DNA of 35,788 nt, from contig JAISWF010000046.1 of assembly GCA_031271165.1 (NCBI GenBank), forward strand, positions 1 through 35,788. The letters run 5' to 3'. This stretch comes from Deltaproteobacteria bacterium. Lineage in GTDB: Bacteria > Desulfobacterota > Desulfarculia > Adiutricales > Adiutricaceae. This document shows, one piece after another, positions 26,159 to 35,788 of this stretch (position 1 is the stretch's first letter; each line of letters begins with the position of its first letter). A program made the position numbers and the translations under genes. Below the pieces are notes generated by a model that saw nothing but the letters and a program-made list of their open reading frames with translations, made no database searches and had not been told where the DNA came from.

Positions 26159-29059
26159 TTACTGGCGGACTTCCCGGAGGATTTTAGCTGCCGGAGCCTC
26201 GTCTCTGACCACCACCAGCTGAGTCTGGTCTGCGGGCATAAGGTTGCGGGCAAAGCCCGATCGATGGGAAGTCATATCAGCAGCGGGACGTATCTGAGCC
26301 TGAGCTATCGCCCGACCCGGCGAGGGGATTCTGATGGTCGGAGGTAAAATCCGGCTGCTCGGGCTGGTGCTTCTGGTCACCGCTGGCGAAGGCTGGACCG
26401 CAACCGGGACCACATCGACCTCATGGACCTCATCGACATGAACCAAAGAGGCCGATGAGTCGGAGGGCTGGAGCTTGGACGGCGGGAAGGGAACCTGCGG
26501 CAGCTGAGTAGAAGCGGGCCTTATCTGGGGCTGGCTGGCGCCTGGATTGACCGGGATGGTCTGGGCGAACGGAGTATCGGATTTGGTGACCGGACGGATA
26601 ACCGGCTGACCGGCCCCCCCATTACCTCCGCTGCCATTAGAGGGAACGGCCGGGGTCCCGGCCTCGGCGGCCGACTTTTTAGCGGCCAGTCTAGCCAGCG
26701 CTGAGGGCTTAGAGGCTGTAGCCACATTAGCCCCGCCGACGGCCCCAGCTTTGGAAGCCTGGGCAATGGGCCGGCTGGAGGTTGGAGCAGTTCCGGCCGA
26801 GCCGACCGTGGCCGTCAGCTGGTTGACGTAAGTACGTTCCAGCTCAATACGGTTTTGCATCATTTCCGAGAGGCGATTACTTGATTCATTGAGCCTTAAC
26901 ACCAAGGTGTCGATGATCTGCTTTGAAATATCAGGGAAGTTCTCCAAAACCTCTCCGAGTTTATCGCCGGGGAAGACCTTGACAATGCTCCGTCCCTTGC
27001 TTCTGATGGTGGCGCTGCGTCGGGAGCCAACCAGCGAACTCATTTCACCAAAATAGGTGTTGGTCTGGGAAATCTCAGCGATCAGGTTCTGGCCTTTGAA
27101 GACCTCCAGGCAGCCTTGAATAAGTTTGTAAAAAGAGGTGTCGGTATTGCCCTCTTTGATAATGGTGTCGCCGTTTTCAAAGACCATTTCATCGGGGTTA
27201 AGCAAATAGTGCGGCAGGCTCTCTTTTTGAATAACAGTTTTCTCCAGCACCTGGTCGAGAGTGGTCATACCCTGCTGGCACTTGAGCAGTCCATCTTGCC
27301 TTAGGGTATACATGCCTTCTTTCAAGGCAATTTTTCTAAGGTGACCTTCGGGGACTTTGGAGGCGATGGCGTCGGAAATGGGCGGCGTATTTTCCATGAC
27401 CTCAAAGACGCCCAAGCGGCCTTTGTAGCCGGTCCCTTTGCAGGTGGGGCAGCCGCGGCCCTCATAAAGCTGGATGCTGGCCACTTCTTTAGAGTCAAAA
27501 CCGGCTTCCATAAGCTTATTGACTGGAAGCTTGGCCATAGGCTGCTTGCAGTTGGGGCAGACTCGCCTCAGGAGCCTCTGGGCGGAGCAGACAACCAGAG
27601 CGGCAGCGACGTTGAAGGGAGCTACTCCCATGTCCACCAGACGGGTAACGGTGGAGGGGGCGTCGTTGGTGTGAAGGGTCGACAGGACCAAGTGGCCGGT
27701 CATGGCCGCTTCCACTGCAATTTCGCCGGTCTCCAAATCTCGGATCTCGCCGATCATACAAATGTCAGGATCCTGACGAAGGAAGGCCTTCAGGGCCCTG
27801 GCAAAGGTCATGCCTACATCTTTGATGACGTTGACCTGGTTGACCCCAGGAAAGTTGAATTCGACCGGGTCCTCAGCGGTGAGAATCTTCACGTCATCGG
27901 TGTTGCGCAATGACAACGTAGAATAAAGGGTAACTGTCTTGCCGCTACCGGTAGGTCCGGTCACCAGTAAAAGTCCGTTGGGACGGTAGGCGGCCCGCAT
28001 AAACTGGTCGAGGTTCTTTTGGGTAAACCCCAATTTGGTCATATCCACGTTCAGGCCAGATTTGTCTAAAATACGCAGAACGACCGATTCCCCGAACAGA
28101 GTCGGCAAGGAGCTAACGCGGAAGTCGATTTCCTTATTTTTGCCCAGACGCATCTTGATGCGGCCGTCCTGGGGCACCCGACGCTCAGTGATATCAAGGC
28201 TGGCCATGATCTTCAGGCGGGCGATCAGGGCGTTTCTGATTTCCAAAGGCAGTCTGGTGTGCTTGTAAAGCGAGCCATCAGTGCGGTACCGGACGTAGAA
28301 CTGTCTTTCAAAAGGTTCAATGTGAACGTCGGAGACGCCCAGCTGAACGGCCTGGACCAGGATCTGGTTGGCCAAGTTAATGATGGCACTGTTTTCAGCC
28401 GAGTACGAATCATTAGTTGCTTCCTCATCTTTGGCATCACCGAAAGAAAAGTCATCCAAAGCATCGGAAATAAGGGCTCCGAGGTTGTCAACAGTTACCG
28501 GGCCCGAATCATCAACTACCGCCGTCGGGTCCAAAGGCGCAGTTATACTCGCTTCCTCAGCATCATCAATTTTATAATGCTGCTTGAAAGCATTGATCAA
28601 ATCACGCTCGGTGATAACTGCCGGACTTATCTGGAGCTTGGTCTGACTGGCGAACTCTTCAACCAACTTATTATTGGTGGGTTCAACCATGGCCACCAAC
28701 AATTTGTTGTCCTTAACTTGATAAGGAATGGCCATAAAACGGCGGGCCATATTGTATGGGACCAGCTCCAGCAAATTTTTGGGGAGCTCACGCTCGTTGA
28801 GGTTGACCATGGGGTAACTGTACTGCCTCGACAGCACACTGGGAATAGTGTTACCCTCAACATAACCTTTGCGAAGTAAAAATCGTGAGATGGAGTCGGT
28901 TGGATGGCTTTTAAGCCATTTAGTGGCTTCCTCCAGGTGGCCCCTGGTAATCTGTCCCGCCTTCAAAAGATATTCACCCAGAATCAGTCGAAAATGATCT
29001 GAACTCTGATCTTTGATGGTGCCAGACAGGGTTGAACGGCGACGGGATATTTCTGCCAT
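26159..29059 (-). CDS. GspE/PilB-type secretion/pilus ATPase fused to a cyclic-nucleotide-binding domain and a Pro/Ala-rich tail
   Basis: MshEN-type N-terminus; VTGPTGSGKTVTLYSTL, DPDICMIGEIRDLETGEIAVEAAMTGHLVLSTLHTNDA, CPNCKQP...CPTCKGTGYKGRLGVFEVM; then VFENGDTIIKEGNTDTSFYKLIQGCLEVFKGQNLIAEISQTNTYFGEMSSLVGSRRSATIRSKGRS (cNMP domain). Confidence 0.92.
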   Translation of the reverse strand: MAEISRRRSTLSGTIKDQSSDHFRLILGEYLLKAGQITRGHLEEATKWLKSHPTDSISRFLLRKGYVEGNTIPSVLSRQYSYPMVNLNERELPKNLLELVPYNMARRFMAIPYQVKDNKLLVAMVEPTNNKLVEEFASQTKLQISPAVITERDLINAFKQHYKIDDAEEASITAPLDPTAVVDDSGPVTVDNLGALISDALDDFSFGDAKDEEATNDSYSAENSAIINLANQILVQAVQLGVSDVHIEPFERQFYVRYRTDGSLYKHTRLPLEIRNALIARLKIMASLDITERRVPQDGRIKMRLGKNKEIDFRVSSLPTLFGESVVLRILDKSGLNVDMTKLGFTQKNLDQFMRAAYRPNGLLLVTGPTGSGKTVTLYSTLSLRNTDDVKILTAEDPVEFNFPGVNQVNVIKDVGMTFARALKAFLRQDPDICMIGEIRDLETGEIAVEAAMTGHLVLSTLHTNDAPSTVTRLVDMGVAPFNVAAALVVCSAQRLLRRVCPNCKQPMAKLPVNKLMEAGFDSKEVASIQLYEGRGCPTCKGTGYKGRLGVFEVMENTPPISDAIASKVPEGHLRKIALKEGMYTLRQDGLLKCQQGMTTLDQVLEKTVIQKESLPHYLLNPDEMVFENGDTIIKEGNTDTSFYKLIQGCLEVFKGQNLIAEISQTNTYFGEMSSLVGSRRSATIRSKGRSIVKVFPGDKLGEVLENFPDISKQIIDTLVLRLNESSNRLSEMMQNRIELERTYVNQLTATVGSAGTAPTSSRPIAQASKAGAVGGANVATASKPSALARLAAKKSAAEAGTPAVPSNGSGGNGGAGQPVIRPVTKSDTPFAQTIPVNPGASQPQIRPASTQLPQVPFPPSKLQPSDSSASLVHVDEVHEVDVVPVAVQPSPAVTRSTSPSSRILPPTIRIPSPGRAIAQAQIRPAADMTSHRSGFARNLMPADQTQLVVVRDEAPAAKILREVRQ

Positions 29060-29850
29060 TATGCCTCTCGTTCGACCGGTAAAACTCCAAATTGACCGCC
29101 GAAAATACAGCCTGAATGCGGTGCGGTCTTGGGCAGTTTTAAATAGGAATTAATATTCCAAAAAGAACAAACAGTCCCCCATTAACGCGGGTGGACTTGA
29201 ATGATTATGGTGCCAAACCAACTGAAGAAACAAACCTTAGTCACAGATTTTAAGGCTCAAGACCAGACCAACTCTAACAAACTAGTATAAATATTTTAGC
29301 CTTAGATGTCAAAAAAAAAGAGCTAGACAATAAAAAATAACTTCACCAAAAATCTATTTATAATTTTATAGACTCTTAGCCAAATAAAACTTTTAACTGA
29401 GTAGCCTGGAATCCTAATTATCAAAAGACTCTTTAATTTATCTAGGGGAAAACACTGCCAGCTTGGCGCTCACTGAAGTTTTCCGACTACCCCATTATTT
29501 GGGTCGGGGTCTGCTCTATCAGCTTATACTAATATAGAGCATTATTTCAAGTGTTTTGATGACTTTTTTTTTCAGAATTATTTGTCTTTAGTGTTTGGAC
29601 AGACGATTCTCCAAAATTGGGACGCTTAGAAGCTGCGCCGGCTAAAAAGAACCTTCCCCGGCCAACCGGGCCGCTCCCGCTTTGGGCCCAAAACCAAGTC
29701 CGCCCCTGTCATTTCCCGAAATTTACATTATACTAGCCGTCAGCGGAAGGTTGTTCAGCTTTTTTGCCTTTTGAGCTGGGCACCTTTTTGGCGCCGGTGA
29801 CCAAAAGCTTTTCACCCCATCCCTTTGCCCCAAAAAACAGGACCAAAATT

Positions 29851-31260
29851 ATGGCCAAAACCAAAGCCCGATATGTCTGCTGCGACTGCGGCTTTTCCTC
29901 CGCCGGTTGGCTGGGCCGTTGCCCGTCCTGTGGAGCCTGGGAGAGCTTCAAGGAGGAATCCGTCACCCCCCAAAGTCAGACCAAATCCATCCTGGGCAAA
30001 TCACAGAAACCTAGCTTAGGCCAAGCCATGACTTTGGCCTCGGTCCCAGCTGAAAGCACCATCCGCCTCCGCACCGGTTTAGGGGAGCTTGATCGGGTGC
30101 TGGGAGGAGGGCTCACCCCAGGGGCGGTGATCCTTTTGGCCGGCGAACCCGGAGTAGGCAAGTCAACTCTTCTGCTGCAAGCCGCCGCTACGACGGCCAA
30201 GGAGGGCGGCAAACTTTTGTACGTAACGGGCGAAGAATCGGCCGCCCAGGTCAGACTCCGGGCCGAACGGCTGGGCCTGGACACCTCCCTTTTGTGGGTT
30301 CTGCCGGAGACCTCTTTACCAGATATTGAACGGGAGATTATCAACGGCGATTGGAACATCTGGGTGGTTGACAGTATCCAGACCCTCCAATGGCCGGAGC
30401 TGGGCAGCCCGGCCGGAAGCCCTGGACAAATCCGCGAATGCGCTGCCCGCCTCATCGGACTGGCCAAGACCAAGGGGACCCCACTGTGGCTGGTCGGTCA
30501 CATCACCAAGGAAGGACACATAGCCGGCCCCAAGCTTTTGGAGCACTTGGTGGACACGGTCCTATATTTTGAGGGCGAACGTGACCGGCCTCTGAGGTTA
30601 TTGAGGTCACTTAAAAACCGATTCGGCTCAGTCAACGAGACCGGAGTTTTTGAGATGACCGGAGCCGGTTTGGGCGAGGTGGTCAACCCTTCGGCTTTTT
30701 TCCTGGCCGAGCGGCCCAAAGGGGCGCCCGGCTCGGTGGTTACTCCGGTCATGGAAGGACACCGGCCGCTGCTGATGGAAATCCAGGCCCTGGTCAGTTT
30801 CAGCCCGCTGGCCATGCCCCGGCGCCAAACCCTGGGGGTGGATCACACCAGAATTGGACTTTTAGCGGCGGTGCTAGAAAAAAAGGTGCGCCTGAAACTT
30901 TTTGACCGGGATATTTTCGTCAACGTCACCGGCGGCGCCAAAATTGGAGAACCGGCCGCTGATCTGGCGGTGGCGGCGGCCATTGCCTCCAGCATGCTTG
31001 ACCGGCCTCTGCCGCCGGATCTGGTGGTGGTCGGCGAAGTGGGGCTGGCTGGCGAAGTCAGACGGGTGGGCCGCCTGCGAGACCGCCTGGCTGAGGCGGC
31101 CAGGCTGGGATTCAGCCGGGCCGCCGTCCCCTTGGGGGAGGCTACCGGCCTCACGGGCCTCAAAATGAAAATAGACGGGGTCGGCAGCGTCGGACAATTT
31201 CTTTCCCGACACCTGGATTTTCACGGGGGGCGCCGAGACGACGGCGATGGTCATGACTAA
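29851..31260 (+). CDS. radA: DNA repair protein RadA
   Basis: CCDCGFSSAGWLGRCPSCGAWESF zinc motif; LLAGEPGVGKSTLLLQAAA; LKNRFGSVNETGVFEM; Lon-like C-terminus. ATG 29851 preferred. Confidence 0.95.
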   Translation: MAKTKARYVCCDCGFSSAGWLGRCPSCGAWESFKEESVTPQSQTKSILGKSQKPSLGQAMTLASVPAESTIRLRTGLGELDRVLGGGLTPGAVILLAGEPGVGKSTLLLQAAATTAKEGGKLLYVTGEESAAQVRLRAERLGLDTSLLWVLPETSLPDIEREIINGDWNIWVVDSIQTLQWPELGSPAGSPGQIRECAARLIGLAKTKGTPLWLVGHITKEGHIAGPKLLEHLVDTVLYFEGERDRPLRLLRSLKNRFGSVNETGVFEMTGAGLGEVVNPSAFFLAERPKGAPGSVVTPVMEGHRPLLMEIQALVSFSPLAMPRRQTLGVDHTRIGLLAAVLEKKVRLKLFDRDIFVNVTGGAKIGEPAADLAVAAAIASSMLDRPLPPDLVVVGEVGLAGEVRRVGRLRDRLAEAARLGFSRAAVPLGEATGLTGLKMKIDGVGSVGQFLSRHLDFHGGRRDDGDGHD

Positions 31261-31567
31261 AGCTGCAGCCCGGTGAAATGCCAAAAATTATCCTTTAGAA
31301 ACGACGCCTTGGGCTTTTAAGAGCCAGCTTTCAGGAGCAAGCCTCAACGACTAACCGGAGACCGTGATTTAAACAATTTGGGCGATCAGGATATTGGGCA
31401 AAGGACCTTGTTGGTCTTTAACTCATTGGGTTTTAAGCGCTTGGGCTTTTTTTGTTAGCAATCAAACAGGCACCGGCCGATTTCAGCCTGACTCTTTTCT
31501 ATTAACTATTGGCTATTATGATATTACTGCAATATGATTTTATGACAATTTTTTTAAGTTAATTTCC

Positions 31568-32122
31568 TTATTTGACGTCCAGCAGCTTTTTAATTCGAGT
31601 CCAGGCGTTCTGCCGGGAGTCGTTAAAACGTTTAAGATCATCTGCTTTGTGGCTTTCAGTAAAATCCCTCAGGGCTTCGGCCTCGATCAACAAATCAGCC
31701 AAGATGTCGCTAATAGAATCAATGAAACTTAAATCGGTCTTCGATAATGGGATCTGAAGGGTTTGATAGTCCACCAACTGCTTGCGGGCATTGTTGAGGT
31801 AGGTAATGGTTTCCCCCAGCATGGAGCGGACAATGCTGGGGTCATAGATATTCTGACTGAAGACATCGGCTAGGACGCCAATGTAGCCGTATGACTGGAG
31901 AACAAATCCAGCGCTGTAGGTTCCGATGGTGTTCAGATGATGAGCCAGGGCCGCTTCAGAAAACTGTTCGGGCACGACCGGGAAAGACGATGGCGAGGAG
32001 GGAGCGTCGGGAGCGGCAGCGGGGGCAGTCGGCCCGCTTTGGGCCCAAAGGCAGGGAGACAAGAGCAGGATCGCAAAAAACAGGACCAGGCCGCTTAGGC
32101 CCAAACGAGAAATATTTGGCAT
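31568..32122 (-). CDS. Secreted hypothetical protein
   Basis: 184 aa, Sec signal peptide LSGLVLFFAILLLSPCLWAQS, Pro/Ala-rich linker, helical remainder. Confidence 0.6.
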   Translation of the reverse strand: MPNISRLGLSGLVLFFAILLLSPCLWAQSGPTAPAAAPDAPSSPSSFPVVPEQFSEAALAHHLNTIGTYSAGFVLQSYGYIGVLADVFSQNIYDPSIVRSMLGETITYLNNARKQLVDYQTLQIPLSKTDLSFIDSISDILADLLIEAEALRDFTESHKADDLKRFNDSRQNAWTRIKKLLDVK

Positions 32123-32709
32123 GGTGACTTTCCTGGTTCAGGGCTGGTCGTCTCCAGCCCGAAGGAGCTCGGTGCAACCTGAGCCTATACAAGGCCGATT
32201 CGTTTCGGCCCAATCAAAGCCGCAGGCGGCTTATGGAGACTCCTCTTTTTATACTTGTCTTAAACCTTTTTGGCAAGTTTTTTGTTTGGCTCCACAATGA
32301 ACAATGGCTGAACTGCCTTGTATGGGTCCAGCTGGAAAGTTTGAAGACAGCCTAAATCTTTCTAAAAAACTATTTACCAGATTTTTAGATATCCCTAAAC
32401 TTTTTACTGGACTAAAAACAGATTTCAGGGTAAAATCAATAAGTTTTTTTAGTGGTGGTTGTCTGTTGACCTCCCTAACAACAACCAACCCAGTGAAAAT
32501 TATACAAAAAAACTGCTCAAAACCTTGATTGCAGGTCAACAACCTAATTTTTTTCGTTAAAGGTTTGCTTTTCCTGCTTAGTTTTGCGTGTAAAATATTT
32601 GTTAATTATCTGCATTTTAAATTATTTATTCATAATCGAAACAATATATCATTTATCGCTTTTAAGTAGCGTTTTAATATCAGGGAAAGTGATTCACAGG
32701 ATCTATCTT

Positions 32710-33729
32710 ATGGATTTCCCCCATTACCTTGGTCGCCGCCTTAACCGCGTCGCTGCTTTGGTGTGTTTTTTAGCGGTTTTAACCTCTCTGACTATGGGCT
32801 TGTTCGGACCGGCTCTGAGGCCGCTCGCAGCGGCCACTACGGTTGACCGTATCGTAGCTAGAGTCAACAACGACGTCATTACTTTAAGCGAACTTCAAGC
32901 CGCTTTAAAGCTTATCAGTCCTCAACAAAAGGCTTCTTTTCCAGAGCGGGACCTCCAAATGATGGTCCTGGAAAATTTAATTGAAAAAGAGCTCATCAGT
33001 CAAATTGCCAGAAATATGGGCATGATGGTCGGTGAACAAGAAATTGACAATGCCATTGAATCCATCAAACAGGAAAACAATCTGACCGACGCCCAATTCC
33101 GCAGTTCCCTGGCCGCCCAGGGACTGTCACTGCCAAGCCTTAGAAATCAAATTAAGTTTCAGATCCTCAGCGACCGGGTGGTTAGGGAAACGGTACTGCG
33201 CAAAATCGTGGTCACCGACAACGAGGTAACCGCCTTTTTAAACGGCGAAGGCGCCGCCCTGGTGGGCGGTCAAGGTGTGACCTCGCTGTACGACCAGGTC
33301 AGGCTCTTTTTCCTGCCATCCAAATCTCCCCAGCTCCTCAAGCAGCTAACTGCCCTCCAAAATAATGTTTCCGCCGGCACCACCCCCTTTTCCGAGGCGG
33401 CCAGCACTATAACCAGCAGTCTTGGCGGTCAGGAAGCCGAAAGCCTGACCATCGGAGAACTTCACGAATCCCTTCAACAACTGGCTTTGAGCCTTTCACC
33501 TGGTATGATGAGCCAGCCTCTCGACATCGGCCAAAATTTGTTAGTTATCTATGTCATGCCCAACGAGGCCCCCAAAGCTCCCCGAAGCACTCCGAGTAAG
33601 GCCTCTGACTTCACCCAGCAAGAACGCGACACCGCCAGGCGCCAGATCGAACAAATTAAAAGACAAAACAAGTACACTACCTGGCTGCAAGAGCTTAAGC
33701 AAAAAGCCGACATCCAAATTACACTTTAA
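32710..33729 (+). CDS. SurA-like periplasmic chaperone
   Basis: TTVDRIVARVNNDVITLSELQAALKL...LENLIEKELISQIARNMGMMVGEQEIDNAIESIKQENNLTDAQFRSSLAAQGLSLPSLRNQIKFQILSDRVV. Start ATG 32710 gives a signal-peptide N-terminus. Parvulin domain appears reduced or divergent. Confidence 0.75.
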   Translation: MDFPHYLGRRLNRVAALVCFLAVLTSLTMGLFGPALRPLAAATTVDRIVARVNNDVITLSELQAALKLISPQQKASFPERDLQMMVLENLIEKELISQIARNMGMMVGEQEIDNAIESIKQENNLTDAQFRSSLAAQGLSLPSLRNQIKFQILSDRVVRETVLRKIVVTDNEVTAFLNGEGAALVGGQGVTSLYDQVRLFFLPSKSPQLLKQLTALQNNVSAGTTPFSEAASTITSSLGGQEAESLTIGELHESLQQLALSLSPGMMSQPLDIGQNLLVIYVMPNEAPKAPRSTPSKASDFTQQERDTARRQIEQIKRQNKYTTWLQELKQKADIQITL

Positions 33730-33887
33730 TCGGCCAGTGTTACAAGTCGTTGAGGTCCCGGATTTTTGGGAGGCTTCCGGTTTCCACGACCACACATTTT
33801 GTTCTTAAGTTGTTATTCTTAAATTATTCAGCTTTAATTTAATTTTCAGGTATTAACTCTTTCTAACCTAGGTATTTGGAGAATTAG

Positions 33888-34718
33888 GTGACCGAAAAAC
33901 TAGCCTCTTTGCCCCCCAACCATCCCACACTGGAATCACTAGGACAATTTCTTAAAGAAGAAAGAGAAAAAGCTAGTCTGACCCGTTCGGATATATCCTC
34001 AAGGACCAAAATTTCTCTCGATCAAATCGCCATCCTTGAAGACGGTAAATTACCCAACATGGCCCCTGTTTATGCCCGGGGTTTTTTAAAATCGTACGCT
34101 GATCTGCTTAATTTGGACACTGAGTCTATCGTCAGTGAATACCGCCAGCTCACCCAATGTCAACAAGAAGAAGCTCAAACCCTTTATATTTCCCACGTCC
34201 CAACCAATCTCAACAACGAATCCAAAAGTTCAACCTTAACCATTGTAGCCCTGCTCCTGGTAGCCCTCGCTTTATTGGTCGCCGGATTCTTTATCAGTCC
34301 CTCTTTCAGGGAGACTATAACCTCCATCCTGCCGGATACCCTCAACGAGCAGGTGGCCTCTATTTTGCCCTCGAATACCGATCAGGCCGCTCACGCTAAT
34401 CCAACGCCAATTGCCGAAGCCCAAATTGCCGAGACTTCCCCTGCTGTCTTCTCCGGACGGTTAACCTTAAAGGCCGAATCCGCCACTTGGGCCCAAGTGA
34501 GCGTTGACGACCAACCAGTGGAACATCTTTTGTTGGAGCCTGGTCAGTCAAGATCCTTTGATGGTCAAAACATTATCAATGTCATTTGCGGTAATGGTCA
34601 GGCTCTGAGAACCGAATGGAATGGTCAGGACCACGGCCTTCTGGGCCAGTCAGGCCCGGTGGAAGTATCCTACCAACTCAGTCCGCCTAAAAGCAACCTA
34701 CAGGTAGGTTCTCCATAA
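33888..34718 (+). CDS. RodZ-like HTH/DUF4115 membrane protein
   Basis: SLGQFLKEEREKASLTRSDISSRTKISLDQIAILEDGKLPNMAPVYARGFLKSYADLLNLD; TM TIVALLLVALALLVAGFFI; C-terminal LKAESATWAQVSVDDQPVEHLLLEPGQSRSFDG; GTG start. Confidence 0.85.
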   Translation: MTEKLASLPPNHPTLESLGQFLKEEREKASLTRSDISSRTKISLDQIAILEDGKLPNMAPVYARGFLKSYADLLNLDTESIVSEYRQLTQCQQEEAQTLYISHVPTNLNNESKSSTLTIVALLLVALALLVAGFFISPSFRETITSILPDTLNEQVASILPSNTDQAAHANPTPIAEAQIAETSPAVFSGRLTLKAESATWAQVSVDDQPVEHLLLEPGQSRSFDGQNIINVICGNGQALRTEWNGQDHGLLGQSGPVEVSYQLSPPKSNLQVGSP

Positions 34719-35720
34719 AGGTATAATATTTTTCTTTTTCACCTGAAAACCAGGTCCCCCTCCCAAACCCTACTCAGACCCTACTTTTTTTTACTTAGCT
34801 TTCAAACCTTTTGTTTTATCACCTCAATTTCTGTCCTTACCAGCCTCCAGTCATCTCAGTTATCCTATCACCGCTTCTTTAAAATCCTGACAGCTGTTAT
34901 TTACTTATAGTCGTCACCGAATTAAGATGTCATCTAAGTATTTACAGAAAACTAGCTTTAATATACTATTAATTTAGCTATAAATATTATAATTAAATCA
35001 AGTAAAATATTGACAAGAAAACTGGTAACAAGTAAGGCAACAACTAAACGTATCCTTTGTTGCACTATTAAATATTTAAATAATCACCATATTAATACCA
35101 TTTAAAATAGCTAACGATGCCAATCAATTATTCAAGAACATGTTTTAGTCAATTAACACCGAAAATATTGTGCCCAAGTTGGCCCTCACCGAGTATCGCC
35201 GCCCATTTCAACCGCCCATTTTGGGCTTAGGCCTTCAGGGCGAAATTACCAAATTTTAGGCCTGAGTAAACATGTGCATCTTTGGCCATTAAAGCAGAAA
35301 AAGTCAACAAACAACATATAAGCATCTCAAACAGTAAATTAGGATATCTTACGGCCAGAAAAATTTATTTTCTGATCATTTAAATGCTATCATATAAGCT
35401 TAAGGATATCATGATATATATATAAAGCCAACAAAACCATTTTGCTAAATTTTGGCCTTTCAGTCCCTTTCTGTAATTTTTACATGTTAATCTTTTTCTT
35501 TTACACATTGAACAAGCATTGCTGTGCGAAATATTTTTTTATCAAGCATTTTTAATATGTTAATATATATAAAAGAAATCTTTATGTTTTTAACTAAACT
35601 TTAAATATATCAAAAAACAATCATTAATTTTTGTTAAGTAATTATATAATTAACTTTAAACAATACTAGCTTGTTATAGTATAGTATATTTTTCTAAACA
35701 AATTTTTTTTAGTCTTTGTC

Positions 35721-35748
35721 TTGCAAATCTCGATTGATTGAGTATAAT
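35721..35748 (+). promoter_or_regulatory. Candidate sigma70-type promoter
   Basis: TTGCAA - 16 nt - TATAAT, about 28 bp upstream of an AAGGAGG RBS and an ATG at the window end. Confidence 0.6.
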
Positions 35749-35776
35749 TAGGCTATCAAATCTAAGGAGGCCCTTT

Positions 35777-35788
35777 ATGCTCAAAAAA
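35777..35788 (+). CDS. Start of a gene truncated by the window end (MLKK...)
   Basis: taAGGAGGccctttATGctcaaaaaa. Confidence 0.5.

Noticed and set aside
27341-28879. Plus-strand ORFs of 190 and 206 aa
   Set aside because: Antisense to the GspE-type ATPase core with its Walker A and tetracysteine motifs; shadow ORFs.
30843-31284. Minus-strand ORFs of 106 and 136 aa
   Set aside because: Antisense to the conserved C-terminal domain of RadA.

Overview
This looks like a chromosomal window from a Gram-negative bacterium. Gene content (BamD, a SurA-like chaperone, EFR1 ferrodoxin, a selenium/sulfur-type class V aminotransferase with DUF3343) suggests a deltaproteobacterial (Desulfobacterota-like) origin, but that is inference and I ran no search. 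About two dozen intact CDSs sit between unusually long AT-rich gaps that carry decayed genes. Main blocks: (1) an IS4-family transposase fragment and a truncated NAD-epimerase at the left edge; (2) an HD-domain protein and a 6PGDH-like oxidoreductase; (3) a tight five-gene minus-strand operon (TPR protein, SAM methyltransferase, divergent NadA-like protein, TIGR01977-type class V aminotransferase, DUF3343 Se/S-carrier-like protein); (4) gph-coaE-rarA; (5) glgB plus an EFR1-type ferrodoxin; (6) a CNNM/CBS transporter-like protein, bamD, thioredoxin and DUF456; (7) a fossil HEPN-MNT toxin-antitoxin pair in an AT-rich island; (8) a ZnuABC-like metal transporter; (9) a 966-aa GspE/PilB ATPase fused to a cyclic-nucleotide-binding domain and a Pro/Ala-rich tail; (10) radA, a SurA-like chaperone and a RodZ-like HTH protein. 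The best candidates for follow-up are the five-gene NadA-like/Se-S operon, the GspE-cNMP fusion, and the decayed HEPN-MNT locus. No tRNA, rRNA or CRISPR array was recognised by eye.
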